From contig NZ_UAUU01000011.1 of assembly GCF_900457465.1 (NCBI RefSeq), positions 1,426,001-1,490,000 of the forward strand: a stretch of DNA of 64,000 nucleotides, read 5' to 3'. The stretch is from Sphingobacterium multivorum. GTDB lineage: Bacteria > Bacteroidota > Bacteroidia > Sphingobacteriales > Sphingobacteriaceae. The notes below the pieces were generated by a model. That model did no database searches. It saw only the letters and a program-made list of their open reading frames with translations, and was not told where the DNA came from. Shown here one piece after another: positions 27,068 to 36,731 of this stretch (its first letter is position 1; each line of letters begins with the position of its first letter). A program made the translations under genes and the position numbers.

Positions 27068-28189
27068 ATGGAAGAAAGGAAAAGCGCTGAACACTTTTTG
27101 GACCTTATCCGAAAATCGAGAAGAGGTCGCTTCAAACTTTATATCGGCATGAGTGCAGGCGTCGGAAAAACTTACCGCATGTTACAGGATGCCCATACAC
27201 TTTTACAGGGAGGAATCGATGTGCGTATTGGCTATATTGAGACACATAATCGGAAGGAAACCCATCAATTGCTGGATGGTCTACCCGTTATAGCCCGACG
27301 CCATCTTTTTTATAAAGGCAAACAGTTAGAGGAACTGGATCTTTATGCTGTTTTGAATTCACATCCTGAGGTAGTCATTATCGATGAGCTGGCACATACC
27401 AATATTGAAGGTAGCAAAAATACCAAAAGGTGGCAGGATGTTATGGAGATTCTGGAAGCCGGGATTAATGTGATCAGCGCTGTAAATATCCAGCATATTG
27501 AGAGTTTAAACGAGGAGGTTAAAGCGATTACAGGGGTTGAAGTGCAAGAACGTGTCCCTGACAGTGTTATTGATTCCGCCGATGAAGTCGTTAACATTGA
27601 CCTTACTGCAGAAGAACTTATCATCCGCCTAAAAGAGGGCAAGATCTATGACGCTTCAAAAATTCAGGCAGCACTTCAAAACTTCTTTAAAAGCGAACAT
27701 ATCTTGCAATTGCGGGAAATGGCGTTGAAAGAAGTGGCTTCCCAGGTTCAACGTAAAGTGGAGATCGAAGTTCAACCTCAACGATGGGTACGAAAGGAGC
27801 GTTTCCTGGCTTGTATAAGTTCCAATGAAATAAAAGCAAAAAACGTGATCAGAAAAACAGCGCGCTTAGCAGGATATTACAATAGCAGTTGGTTTCTGCT
27901 GTATGTACAGTTGCCAAAAGAGCGTGGCGATCGGATAGCCTTAAATAAACAGCGGCACCTGATCAATAACTTTAAGCTGGCGACAGAACTTGGTGGTGAA
28001 ATTATCAAAGTGGAAAGTCATAGTGTGGCAAAAGAGATTATCGCTTTGTGCGAGCTCCGCAAGATCACCACAGTTTGTATTGGTAAACCACGATTATCTC
28101 TTTTAAGGATGTTACTTGCTAAGGATACATTTAGCAAATTGCTGACGCAACTGTCGACCGAAGACATCGACCTGATTATATTGTCATAA
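27068..28189 (+). CDS. kdpD: KdpD N-terminal sensor domain, stand-alone
   Basis: 373 residues. Begins with the KdpD domain: RFKLYIGMSAGVGKTYRMLQDA, a Walker A ATP site near residue 30, then VVIIDELAHTN (Walker B-like) and SAVNIQHIESLNE; the C-terminal ~130 residues are a universal-stress-protein-like fold. E. coli KdpD has these followed by membrane helices and kinase domains, which are absent here; the kinase is the next gene, 15 bases away. It probably senses K+ or ATP state and acts on that kinase (inference). Confidence 0.93.
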   Translation: MEERKSAEHFLDLIRKSRRGRFKLYIGMSAGVGKTYRMLQDAHTLLQGGIDVRIGYIETHNRKETHQLLDGLPVIARRHLFYKGKQLEELDLYAVLNSHPEVVIIDELAHTNIEGSKNTKRWQDVMEILEAGINVISAVNIQHIESLNEEVKAITGVEVQERVPDSVIDSADEVVNIDLTAEELIIRLKEGKIYDASKIQAALQNFFKSEHILQLREMALKEVASQVQRKVEIEVQPQRWVRKERFLACISSNEIKAKNVIRKTARLAGYYNSSWFLLYVQLPKERGDRIALNKQRHLINNFKLATELGGEIIKVESHSVAKEIIALCELRKITTVCIGKPRLSLLRMLLAKDTFSKLLTQLSTEDIDLIILS

Positions 28190-28204
28190 TGATAAAGGTA
28201 AATT

Positions 28205-29950
28205 GTGAATAAGATGAAAATAAAAACGAAACTTACCTTTGGTGTAGGATCACTTTTTCTCATGATCTTTCTACTCGCCACTTTAAGCGGCTGGTATGTA
28301 AACCGGTTAAAAAAGGATACCGCAAATATATTGACAGCAAATTACAACACGCTGCTGTATGCCAAGAATATGTTATTGGCTTTGGAGGAAATTCCTGTTG
28401 AAAAAACTGCTTTTAAGAACTTCGAGGTCAACCTTGACAAACAACGGAGAAATGTTACTGAAGTCGGAGAGCAACAAACAACGAACGCGATTGCTGAACA
28501 TTTTTTAAAACTGAAATATAAGCCCTTAGACATCACTATTATCTCGTCCATCAGAAAGGATATTGCTTTGTTAATGGAGCAAAATATGACGGCAATTTCT
28601 AGGAAGAGTATTGTTGCGGATCGCACCGCAGAACATGCAATTTTGGTCATTTCATTTGCTGGGGCACTCTGTTTTATTATTGCTTTTATATTGCTGGTCA
28701 ATTTGCCGTCCAATATAGCTGATCCCATAGCAAAATTGACAGCGAGTATTCGACAGATTGCAGGACAGAACTACAAAGAACGAATTCAGGTACAGAGCGG
28801 AGGTGAGTTTGCTGAACTCGTCGCTTCATTCAATTCCATGGCAGAGAAACTTGAAGAATACGCTGAAAGTAAACTTGAAAAAATTTTAAAGGAAAAAAGT
28901 CGAATCGAGTCTCTTGTGGATCATATGCATGATCCGGTGATAGGCTTCGACGAAGAGCGACGTGTTATTTTTGTCAACGAGGAAGCGCTTCGCATCACCA
29001 ATCTACATAAAGATCAACTTCTCGGAAGATCTGCTTTGGCAGTTTCAGATGAAAATGATCTTGCTAAAGATATTTTTAAAGACCTGTTCCTTCCCGTGGA
29101 GCAACGTGAAAAGAATGCTGTTAAAATTTATGCGGACGATAGAGAAAGCTATTTTGAGAAAGATGTTATCGATATCAATGTTTTGCCGACTGGTGAACTG
29201 GAATCAAAGTTTATTGGGCAGGTGGTTATCCTAAAGAATATTACGCCATTTAAGGAACTTGATCTTGCAAAAACAAACTTTATCGGCACCGTTTCTCACG
29301 AGTTCAAAACACCTATTGCTGCGATTCAGATGGGGGTTCAATTGCTGGAAAATGAACAAATAGGCCATCTGAATACCGAACAGCTCACCTTGTTAAACGG
29401 AATAAAAGAGGATTCTAACCGACTGCTTCAAATAACCGGTGAACTGTTAAATATGACCCAGGTTGAAAGTGGTTCCATCCAAATTAACTTACATACGACA
29501 GAAATACAGCCTATTATTGAATATGCTATTATGGCGAATCAATTTGCTGCGAATCAAAAAAATATACACTTTGTTATCGAGATAGATCCCAAAGTGAAAG
29601 CTATATTTGCTGACAATGAGAAAACTGCCTGGGTTCTTACCAATTTTCTTTCCAATGCGATACGTTACTCGCATGAAGATTCGGTCATTCGTATAGGGGT
29701 GGAAAATAACGAACTTAAAACAAAATTTATCGTTACCGACAGCGGGCAAGGGATCGAGCCTAAATATCTGGATAAAATATTTGCACGCTACTTCCGTGTA
29801 CCAGGGTCCAAAAAAGGTGGAACAGGACTTGGTTTAAGTATTAGTAAAGAGTTTATAGAAGCGCAAGGAGGCGAGATTGGTGTTGAAAGTGATTATGGCG
29901 CAGGAAGTTCTTTCTATTTTTCATTACGTACTGCTATTCCCGATAATTAA
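28205..29950 (+). CDS. membrane histidine kinase (kdp sensor kinase)
   Basis: 581 residues (GTG 28205; ATG 28214 also possible). Two membrane helices (about residues 10-30 and 155-175) enclose a periplasmic sensor part; then HAMP, a PAS segment (RIESLVDHMHDPVIGFDE), HisKA with GTVSHEFKTPIAAI, phospho-His near residue 364, and HATPase_c with NFLSNAIRYSHED, DSGQGI and GGTGLGLSISKEF. Fifteen bases after the KdpD-domain gene, so the two together replace one-protein KdpD. No response regulator follows; a strong terminator does, so the partner is elsewhere. Confidence 0.93.
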   Translation: MNKMKIKTKLTFGVGSLFLMIFLLATLSGWYVNRLKKDTANILTANYNTLLYAKNMLLALEEIPVEKTAFKNFEVNLDKQRRNVTEVGEQQTTNAIAEHFLKLKYKPLDITIISSIRKDIALLMEQNMTAISRKSIVADRTAEHAILVISFAGALCFIIAFILLVNLPSNIADPIAKLTASIRQIAGQNYKERIQVQSGGEFAELVASFNSMAEKLEEYAESKLEKILKEKSRIESLVDHMHDPVIGFDEERRVIFVNEEALRITNLHKDQLLGRSALAVSDENDLAKDIFKDLFLPVEQREKNAVKIYADDRESYFEKDVIDINVLPTGELESKFIGQVVILKNITPFKELDLAKTNFIGTVSHEFKTPIAAIQMGVQLLENEQIGHLNTEQLTLLNGIKEDSNRLLQITGELLNMTQVESGSIQINLHTTEIQPIIEYAIMANQFAANQKNIHFVIEIDPKVKAIFADNEKTAWVLTNFLSNAIRYSHEDSVIRIGVENNELKTKFIVTDSGQGIEPKYLDKIFARYFRVPGSKKGGTGLGLSISKEFIEAQGGEIGVESDYGAGSSFYFSLRTAIPDN

Positions 29951-30025
29951 TACATACTAATCGGATGGTGTCTGTTCCTATAGTGTATTATGACAACACG
30001 ACAAAGTTGGATCAGATGAGAACAG

Positions 30026-30073
30026 TTTTTGAGATTATAAGTGGTGCCGGCGAGCCACTCATAATCTCAAAAA
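30026..30073. terminator. bidirectional terminator at end of kdp operon
   Basis: 19-bp stem with one mismatch (30026-30044 with 30055-30073), TTTTT and AAAAA at the ends, 10-base loop; between the convergent histidine kinase and aldo/keto reductase genes. Confidence 0.9.
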
Positions 30074-30077
30074 TGGA

Positions 30078-31079
30078 TTAATGGTTAACTAAAGCCATAG
30101 CACCTTCGCTGTATCGAGCTCCGATATTAGGGTATTTATGGAGTATTTCATCAATTGTTTTTAAATCATCATTCGATAATTGTATGTCAAGGGCGCCCAC
30201 ATTTTCTTCCAGGTATTTTCTTTTTTTAGTTCCTGGAATAGGAATGATGTCATTTCCCTGTGCCAGTACCCACGCTAAAGCGAGCTGTATAGGACTACAG
30301 TTTTTATCTTTTGCCAGTAGAGAGAAGTCGGCGACCAATTGTGCATTGTTCAAAGCATGTTCGCCTTGATTACGCGGTAAGGTTCTTCTAAAGTCGTCCG
30401 AAGCGAGATTTTCTAGATTTAAAGAATTTGAAAATAATCCACGCGCTAGCGGTGCATAAGGAATTAAACTTATCCCCAATTGACGTACAGTCTTTAGGAT
30501 TTCTTTTTCTACATCGCGTGTAAGGAGCGAATATTCGCTCTGTAAAGCAGCTATAGGGTGTACGGCATTTGCTTTGATGATTGAGGCGGGGGATGCTTCG
30601 CTTAAGCCAAGATACCTCACTTTTCCTTCTTTAACCAATTCCGCCATAGCGCCTACGGTCTCTTCGATGGGAATATTGGGATCTACGCGATGTGCATAAT
30701 AAAGATCTATGGTATCTATTCCAAGGCGTTTTAAACTTTTTTCCACCGCTAATTTTATCCATTCGGGCGAGCCATCGAAGTAGGTGTTTGCCGTACCACT
30801 TGGACCCGCTACTTCATCTTTAAAGCGAAACCCAAATTTTGTTGCAATAAAAACTTTGTCACGGTTGGGAACAAGTACTTTTGAAATAAGCTCCTCATTG
30901 GCACCGTTGCCGTACATATCTGCGGTATCCCAAAAATTAATGCCTAGGTCCAATGCTCTTTCCAATGTAGCAATGCTTTCTTTCTCGTCCGTAGGTCCGT
31001 ATGCAAAGCTCATTCCCATACAACCTAATCCAATCGCAGAGAGTTTTTCATTTGTTGTTCCAAGATTTCTATATTTCAT
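30078..31079 (-). CDS. aldo/keto reductase
   Basis: 333 residues from ATG 31079 ([24 protein letters not shown]); a frame to 31244 is not needed. AKR family of NAD(P)H-dependent carbonyl reductases: [16 protein letters not shown] contains the catalytic Asp and Tyr, FIATKFGF the Lys, and YYAHRVDP the His; [18 protein letters not shown] is the cofactor clamp. Length is standard. Substrates in this YajO/YghZ/AKR13-like group are small aldehydes and ketones. An AraC regulator is encoded upstream on the same strand, 82 bases away. Confidence 0.95.
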   Translation of the reverse strand: MKYRNLGTTNEKLSAIGLGCMGMSFAYGPTDEKESIATLERALDLGINFWDTADMYGNGANEELISKVLVPNRDKVFIATKFGFRFKDEVAGPSGTANTYFDGSPEWIKLAVEKSLKRLGIDTIDLYYAHRVDPNIPIEETVGAMAELVKEGKVRYLGLSEASPASIIKANAVHPIAALQSEYSLLTRDVEKEILKTVRQLGISLIPYAPLARGLFSNSLNLENLASDDFRRTLPRNQGEHALNNAQLVADFSLLAKDKNCSPIQLALAWVLAQGNDIIPIPGTKKRKYLEENVGALDIQLSNDDLKTIDEILHKYPNIGARYSEGAMALVNH

Positions 31080-31161
31080 AATAATGACATTTTGTTTAAT
31101 ACAAAAGTACACATGGAATAAACGAAGGGAGTTAAGACAATTAAACAGATTGTTATACAAT

Positions 31162-32070
31162 TCAAACAGTACCGCGTCGGACTTGGTTTGGGGACATCCC
31201 CGTTTGCTTTTTGAAGAAATTGGTGAAATAGGAAGGATATTCAAATCCTAGGCTGTAGGCAATATCCGATATATTCCAATTGGTATGCAACAACAAAGCT
31301 TTGGCTTCTTGGGCCACACGGTTTGCAATGTGTGTACTGGTGGTTTTGCCTGTGGCTTCTTTTACCGACCTGTTGAGGTGATTGATATGAACCGAAAGCG
31401 CATGAGCATAATCTGCAGGGCTTTTCAACTGTAGGCTAAGCTGAAGGGTATTGATTGGAAATTGTCTTTCTAACAGCTCAAGAAATAGTCCCGATACCCT
31501 GGTTGAAGCGTTGGTATAAGATCCAAAACTCGCTGCGGGACTCGATTTCATGGTTTCATGAATTAGAAGATGTAGATAACTTCGCAACATATCATCTTTA
31601 TGAACGTAGCTTGAGTTCATTTCAACTATCATCTTCTGGAAGATTGCAGAAATTTCTGCTAATTGTGTTTCATCCGGAAAATAGATCGGATTGCCGCCTA
31701 TCTTGAACAGCGGGGAGTCTTTTAGACTTTCTATCCGTTCACTATGCTGTATAAATTCCTCTGTAAATATACAATACCATCCTGATTGTTCTGAGGATTC
31801 CGGTTCCCAAGCATAGGGGACAACCGGATTCGCAAATAACATTGCCGGTTTATCGATTTGTATCCACTTATCTGCGTAATATAGTTTTCCACGCCCTATA
31901 ATAAGGGAGGTTTTATAAAAATCACGGCGATTGTACGGAGATACGACAGTACAGGATTTTCTACTGAAAACATTGAAATGCCCAATTCCGGTATTATTTA
32001 GCGGCAAATCCAAATTAGTTAAACCTGGTTGCCTTTTGTAAAAATCTGTTACACTTTCGGCTGATTTCAT
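31162..32070 (-). CDS. AraC-family transcription regulator
   Basis: 302 residues. N-terminal cupin-like sensing half ([18 protein letters not shown], then [16 protein letters not shown]) and a C-terminal double helix-turn-helix: [58 protein letters not shown] in pieces as read, a standard AraC signature. It lies on the same strand upstream of the aldo/keto reductase and may control it. Effector unknown. Confidence 0.93.
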   Translation of the reverse strand: MKSAESVTDFYKRQPGLTNLDLPLNNTGIGHFNVFSRKSCTVVSPYNRRDFYKTSLIIGRGKLYYADKWIQIDKPAMLFANPVVPYAWEPESSEQSGWYCIFTEEFIQHSERIESLKDSPLFKIGGNPIYFPDETQLAEISAIFQKMIVEMNSSYVHKDDMLRSYLHLLIHETMKSSPAASFGSYTNASTRVSGLFLELLERQFPINTLQLSLQLKSPADYAHALSVHINHLNRSVKEATGKTTSTHIANRVAQEAKALLLHTNWNISDIAYSLGFEYPSYFTNFFKKQTGMSPNQVRRGTV

Positions 32071-32248
32071 ATCACTAAATTAAAAAAAGTGAAACAATCC
32101 TAGGTCATAAATGGATCAGTTTCTCAAAAATGAATTCCAATTTTTGGTTAGCTAATGGTATTTTATTTAAACTGTTTGTGATCTTGTTCGTATTTTTGCG
32201 TTATCCAATAATTGTTTTTCTTTATCACAAAGATACCCTTTACATGTT

Positions 32249-32608
32249 ATGGCCATGATTAAAATTTATCATAATAAAAATTGTAGCAAGAGTTGTAATG
32301 CATTGGAAGTGCTACAGCATCAAGCTGTGGATATAGAAGTGCAGGAGTACTTAAATGATGTTCCAACCAGAGACCAGTTGATTGAATTATTGGGACAACT
32401 CAATTTAAAACCTTTGGAACTTATCAGAAAAGGAGAATCTGTTTTTCAGGAAAAATTCCAAAATCTTCATTTGACCGATGAGCAATGGATCGATGCGATG
32501 TTAGCGTATCCGATCTTAATTGAGCGACCTATCGTTGTAAAGGATGGTGTAGCCGTAATTGGTCGACCTATTGAAAAAGTTGTAAAGCTCATTCTGGCTA
32601 AACAATAA
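32249..32608 (+). CDS. ArsC/Spx-family (arsenate reductase-like) protein
   Basis: 119 residues. Thioredoxin-fold start MIKIYHNKNCSKSCNAL with the catalytic CxxxxC-type position (Cys near residue 12), then NDVPTRDQLIELL, LIRKGE, and AYPILIERPIVVKDG with the Arg pair that positions oxyanion in ArsC; GRPIEKVVKL ends it. Glutaredoxin-linked arsenate reductases look like this, but many stand-alone copies (YffB, ArsC-like) have other roles. No ars genes nearby. Start is either ATG 32249 or 32255. Confidence 0.85.
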   Translation: MAMIKIYHNKNCSKSCNALEVLQHQAVDIEVQEYLNDVPTRDQLIELLGQLNLKPLELIRKGESVFQEKFQNLHLTDEQWIDAMLAYPILIERPIVVKDGVAVIGRPIEKVVKLILAKQ

Positions 32609-33308
32609 GTTGGCTTGATCTTTGTAACTTCTTTTTTATGAAGCATTTTATGAATATATTGACAGCCTTGTTCGATATTTTTAAACTATTTGTCTGATCT
32701 AACTCATACTTATCTTCAGTGATCTGAACAGACTATTATTTGAGCAAATTAAGTTTATTGATGTCAAATAGGCTATCTATGGTTATGTTTACTTAATCAA
32801 GGGCTTGCTGACGTGTTCGGATGCAATATGCTGGTCATTTTTTTCTTATCATTTTCAAGGGCAACAAAGGGAAGATCAGACAGTACTCGGATTCTAACTT
32901 TCGACAGTGCTTGTTCAGTGATTACTCAGTGCTTGTTCAGTGATCATTCAGTGTAGACTGAATAAACAATGATTGACTACTGTCTAAAAATTGATTTAAA
33001 ACTGTTATTAGATACAATTTGGTATCAATGTATTTCAGTTTTATCCTTGATGTCTATGACCTACTCTAGTAAATACGGAAATCATACAGTCTACTTGTAT
33101 TTAATTGGTTAAAATATTTGAAATTAACTATTGTCATGTTGTTTTCAAATATTGATTATTAAGCTACAAATATCGCTAAGTTTTGACCTAATATGGGTTG
33201 CAGATTTAATGGATGAATAATTATGTGCAGATTTACGGTGATCAATGAAAACATGGGATATGTTTTCACGATTTTACAGATTTAAATACTTCATTAAATA
33301 TTTTTAGT
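32609..33308. other. 700-base intergenic stretch, AT-rich
   Basis: No convincing gene in any frame. It holds a 22-bp tandem repeat (reported separately) and, just after it, an ATTCAGT/ACTGAAT inverted repeat at about 32948-32962. Low GC. Promoters for the following gene are presumably near 33250-33300 but none was clear. Confidence 0.5.
32905..32953. repeat. 22-bp tandem repeat, 2.2 copies
   Basis: Units at 32905-32926 and 32927-32948 share the first 18 bases CAGTGCTTGTTCAGTGAT and differ in the last four; a third CAGTG starts at 32949. Too few copies and no dyad/spacer structure for CRISPR. Confidence 0.8.
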
Positions 33309-33956
33309 TTGAAAAGAGTCCTCATTATCCTGTTCATATTGCTGGTTTCATTTTTAATTGCAGCGTTTTTTATAAAAGTCAACAAGAGGGAAACCTTACT
33401 CTATAAGATACAGCAGTGGGTTAGCTACGACGCAGCAGATTGGGAAAATTACGAAAAAAATAAGCAGCTATTGGCTTCCGGAGCCACCGAAGTAACGACG
33501 ACAGAAGTGACGGCTGCCGAAGATGATCTATATCCGGTCGATACGAATCGCATATCGCCGGAATTTAGGGCTTTAGAAATCGAAAAAATTAAAAAAGCAG
33601 ATTTTGGGCGATTAGTAATAGCAAAGTTACGACCCGATCATGAGGATGCACAAATTGCATTAATTCATCTCACAGATCGTAAATTGACCGATGTGATAAT
33701 CAATCAGAAGATTAATATTAAAGTTGGAACTTGTTTTGAAAACCCAAAAACAGCAGGTAATTATCGCTGTGTAAGTTGTATGATTTTACTCTACAATCGA
33801 GAGAAGAAAGATTGGGTTGAAGCTCCAAACGGCGAGAATTTCTTGAAAAATGCCTATGATTTCTACCAGGCGTCCGAAGGGGATATTTGGCAAGCACGCG
33901 AGCTGTCCATGAGAATCCCGTACGATTATGCGCTGGTAGCAAAATATAGTAAGTAA
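33309..33956 (+). CDS. hypothetical membrane-anchored protein, 215 aa
   Basis: Not recognised. N-terminal signal anchor (LIILFILLVSFLIAAFFI) followed by a soluble, probably periplasmic, domain. In it are a Thr/Glu-rich linker near residues 60-75 and two Cys pairs (GTCFENP, YRCVSC). Starts with TTG 33309, since no ATG fits; a stop codon is immediately upstream. First of a run of five plus-strand unknowns. Confidence 0.6.
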   Translation: MKRVLIILFILLVSFLIAAFFIKVNKRETLLYKIQQWVSYDAADWENYEKNKQLLASGATEVTTTEVTAAEDDLYPVDTNRISPEFRALEIEKIKKADFGRLVIAKLRPDHEDAQIALIHLTDRKLTDVIINQKINIKVGTCFENPKTAGNYRCVSCMILLYNREKKDWVEAPNGENFLKNAYDFYQASEGDIWQARELSMRIPYDYALVAKYSK

Positions 33957-33989
33957 GATTTCTTTTAAGTAGTTAATATCAATACCGTT

Positions 33990-34727
33990 ATGTTTAAATT
34001 TTTGAAAGAATTATTGAATGCGGCAAAGGAAGGTGTAAATGAAGCCAAAGATGAACTTACTTTGAAAGCCGAAGAGGAAAAAAGGGCGGGAAGTTTAGTA
34101 CCTGATAACACTATACTTCTGAATATTCCTTATGAAGAACAGTTTGGTAATGCGCTAGGAGCCGCATTTAGAGTGATTGTTTTTGGGGATTGGTTTACGG
34201 TATTCGGAAGTGCCGGAGATGATGGTAGTTATCCGATTCACTTATATCAATTTGGTAATTATCCAAGAATTGATCAATATAGAAGTGATTTTATCAAATT
34301 GCTAAAGAGAGATTTTGGTATAACGGATAGAGAAACTTGTCTTCAAATGTTGAGTTCATACTTTACGTTACTTGGGATAGAAAAGAGAGGGACCGCTTTG
34401 GAGGGAAAAAACGGCAAAATTGATACATCCATTTGGGATATCTCTAAATCAGGGGTAAATGCCTTTGTTGTTGCTGTAGTAAGTCATATTACGACATCCG
34501 CAACGGACGTTGGATACTTACCAAAACCTGTGGCATTAAATGTTCTCAAGAGTTTGTCACTATATGCGAGAAAGCATTTTATTGATTGGTTGCAATTTTC
34601 CGATTATTTCCTGGAAGGAGAAGATCAAGTTGGTGTAAACAGTAAAATTGGGAAATCTTACTTGAAAAGGTATATTGGGTATCTTAAAGAAAAGAAAGGA
34701 AGTCCTTGGAATAATATCGCATGGTAG
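33990..34727 (+). CDS. DUF1266-domain protein
   Basis: 245 residues. N-terminal amphipathic part (MFKFLKELLNAAKEGVNEAK) similar to small membrane-interacting helices; C-terminal part fits DUF1266, whose signature end is a SPWN-IxW motif (here SPWNNIAW at the last residues) and a FxDxFLEGxxQ-like stretch before it. DUF1266 function is unknown; E. coli YbeR/YbeU are members. Followed 2 bases later by a small gene, so these are likely cotranslated. Confidence 0.65.
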   Translation: MFKFLKELLNAAKEGVNEAKDELTLKAEEEKRAGSLVPDNTILLNIPYEEQFGNALGAAFRVIVFGDWFTVFGSAGDDGSYPIHLYQFGNYPRIDQYRSDFIKLLKRDFGITDRETCLQMLSSYFTLLGIEKRGTALEGKNGKIDTSIWDISKSGVNAFVVAVVSHITTSATDVGYLPKPVALNVLKSLSLYARKHFIDWLQFSDYFLEGEDQVGVNSKIGKSYLKRYIGYLKEKKGSPWNNIAW

Positions 34728-34728
34728 A

Positions 34729-34926
34729 ATGGTGATCATTCCGTCTGAGTGTTGTCTAACGTGGCCTTCACATCCACTACATTTTACAGCTTTGGATTTG
34801 CTTTATCAATTTGAACAACAAATCGCTCAGAAACAACTCGGTGACCATAGCTATTTCGAAGGATTAGATGCTATCGAGAAAGATGAAGGGGGAATTCCGA
34901 TGTTCTATCTGACTTGTGGAAGTTAA
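34729..34926 (+). CDS. small hypothetical protein, 65 aa
   Basis: ATG 34729 two bases after the DUF1266 stop; a longer TTG start at 34675 overlapping that gene is less likely. The sequence (MVIIPSECCLTWPSHPLHF..., DEGGIPMFYLTCGS) has three Cys and no membrane helix. No family recognised. The tight spacing suggests it belongs with the DUF1266 gene. Confidence 0.45.
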   Translation: MVIIPSECCLTWPSHPLHFTALDLLYQFEQQIAQKQLGDHSYFEGLDAIEKDEGGIPMFYLTCGS

Positions 34927-34944
34927 TTTCTTTTTGTGGAATAA

Positions 34945-35439
34945 ATGAATTCTAAAGGCATCATTTTGGTTATCAGTTGTGTGTTGATCGTTGTCATGTT
35001 GATAGAAGCCTATAGGAAAAATGTAGCTAAGAATTATTTATACGGTGTTAAAAAAAGCTATGAAATGAATGATCATTTTGAGAAAGGTAAATTAAGAAAA
35101 CTGTCATCACGTCCCTTTTTATTTGGTATAGAAGATAATCTGCTAACTGACGAAGATTATTTTTTTGATGAAAATTATTTCTACGCTGTCGGTCGAAGAG
35201 GCGGGGCAGGTAGATCCTTTAGGTTAGTGGATATCATTGAGCTTCGTAGGACATCGACTCAAATTAATAATCACTATATCTGGCAAGTCGTCGTTCAATT
35301 GGATAGTAAGGGACAGTCCATTTTCAGTTTTACGCATAACTATTCCCTCTGGAATAGGAATTTCTATGCTTTTTATCAAAAAATACGGGAACTAAATCCA
35401 CATGCAATCAAATCAAAATGGAGTTTGTGGAGGATGTAA
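34945..35439 (+). CDS. hypothetical single-helix membrane protein, 164 aa
   Basis: Not recognised. N-terminal membrane helix (GIILVISCVLIVVMLI) and a basic cytoplasmic domain with a possible PH-like run of strands (SFRLVDIIELRR, QVVVQLDSKGQSIFSF). 18 bases after the previous gene, probably same transcript. Confidence 0.6.
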   Translation: MNSKGIILVISCVLIVVMLIEAYRKNVAKNYLYGVKKSYEMNDHFEKGKLRKLSSRPFLFGIEDNLLTDEDYFFDENYFYAVGRRGGAGRSFRLVDIIELRRTSTQINNHYIWQVVVQLDSKGQSIFSFTHNYSLWNRNFYAFYQKIRELNPHAIKSKWSLWRM

Positions 35440-35530
35440 CAAATTCAATTTCAGCGTTTGTTTTGTACTGAAAAAGTTGTCGTAACTAAAACCGTAATCT
35501 AATAACTTTTGTTATTTTAAGTAAAACGTT

Positions 35531-35977
35531 ATGGGCAAATTACGATTATTGATCATGAGTGTGTTGGCAATTTTTATTTATGGAGCTTGTCAATTTCCTC
35601 AGCGCCCACCACAATCCAGTACAAATGAATCTAATCACAAGGCACAGGAATTACCTTCTAACGTAACCTTTTTTGGTGGTGGAAGATCTAAGGAAATGAA
35701 TATGGTATCAGGGAAAACAGATACTATTTTCATTTCAGTCCATCAGGCAGATTCGGTTCTTATCAAAATAAAAACTCCCATAGATACAGCCAATGTACGA
35801 ATTAGTCAGCTTTTTCTGCCCGATGGTTCTTCTGATGGTCCTTTTGGCAAGGAGTTTACCTATAGATTTAAAGATATTGGCCAATATCATATTACTGTGA
35901 ATGAGAATAAAATGATAGGGAATCATTATTCAGGGCCATATATAGTGCAAATTGTGCCAATAGTTCAATCTTTCTAG
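35531..35977 (+). CDS. hypothetical lipoprotein, 148 aa
   Basis: Signal peptide with lipobox IYGAC (Cys near residue 20), then a Pro/Ser/Asn-rich linker and a small beta-domain (TDTIFISVHQADSVLIKIKTP, YHITVNENKM). Typical of small Bacteroidota outer-membrane lipoproteins; no family recognised. Its stop is 1 base from that of the convergent lipoprotein gene, so there is no terminator between. Confidence 0.65.
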   Translation: MGKLRLLIMSVLAIFIYGACQFPQRPPQSSTNESNHKAQELPSNVTFFGGGRSKEMNMVSGKTDTIFISVHQADSVLIKIKTPIDTANVRISQLFLPDGSSDGPFGKEFTYRFKDIGQYHITVNENKMIGNHYSGPYIVQIVPIVQSF

Positions 35978-35978
35978 G

Positions 35979-36428
35979 CTATTCGACATCACCTTTGTAT
36001 TTAATCGTATTATTTACATAAAGCGCTGATTTTTTAGCATCGTATCTATAGTTATCCTTCTGATAAATGTCATTCTCAACTTTATCCAAGATAACGGTTT
36101 TTTTACTGTCATCAGGTAAGAATAATTCTAGCTTTGATTTGTCCTCGCTAAGGACAACAAAGGCACTAATGATAGCTTTTCCTTCTTCTTTCTCCGTTGG
36201 ATTTAGGCGTAAGCCAACATTAAAGACCTGGATACATCCTTGTTTGATCTCACTCCAAGTTTGTCCTGCCGCGACCAAACAACCGTGCTCATCCTTGTTG
36301 CCGCCGATCGACGAGGTTGCTTCTTCCTTGCTTTGATCAACTGCTTCTTTGGATTCATTGTTCTTGGGAGTATTATTACAGGCCGTGAAAGTAACAAGAC
36401 TCATTGCTATAAATGCTAATTTTCTCAT
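35979..36428 (-). CDS. hypothetical lipoprotein, 149 aa
   Basis: Signal peptide with lipobox VTFTAC (Cys at residue 17), then an Asn/Lys/Glu-rich linker and a domain with GCLVAAGQTWSEIKQGCIQVF, a C-x(15)-C pair seen in small Bacteroidota lipoproteins. The C-terminal part (FLPDDSKKTVILDKVENDIYQ) is beta-rich. No function assigned. Convergent with the preceding lipoprotein. Confidence 0.7.
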   Translation of the reverse strand: MRKLAFIAMSLVTFTACNNTPKNNESKEAVDQSKEEATSSIGGNKDEHGCLVAAGQTWSEIKQGCIQVFNVGLRLNPTEKEEGKAIISAFVVLSEDKSKLELFLPDDSKKTVILDKVENDIYQKDNYRYDAKKSALYVNNTIKYKGDVE

Positions 36429-36638
36429 TTGAATCGGTTTTTATATGTTCCATGAGGTTCGTACAATAAATATACCACAGTCATCAGTTTATTCTTTAAT
36501 CGACCCACTACGTTAGATTTTCCTCCTTTAATTAGCTATAAAGTGTATCTCTACAGTATCGCAGAAAAATGTGTAGCGTAGGTCAATATTGTCATAGGAC
36601 AAGTCGAATTTCTGTATAGTTTATTAATATTGTGATGT

Positions 36639-36674
36639 CGTTCAATGTAGCCTTTTATCTCAGTACATTGAACG
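36639..36674. promoter_or_regulatory. 11-bp inverted repeat upstream of SRPBCC gene
   Basis: CGTTCAATGTA (36639-36649) and TACATTGAACG (36664-36674), 14 apart, about 60 bases ahead of the SRPBCC start. Could be an operator or a hairpin; no T-tract. The 300-base gap 36429-36731 holds nothing else I recognise. Confidence 0.4.
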
Positions 36675-36731
36675 GAATGATTTTAAACTGGTGTAGATAG
36701 ATAAAAGGATTCTTATCATTTAAAACATCCT

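Noticed and set aside
32905-32953. CRISPR array
   Set aside because: Only about two tandem copies, no spacers and no cas genes.
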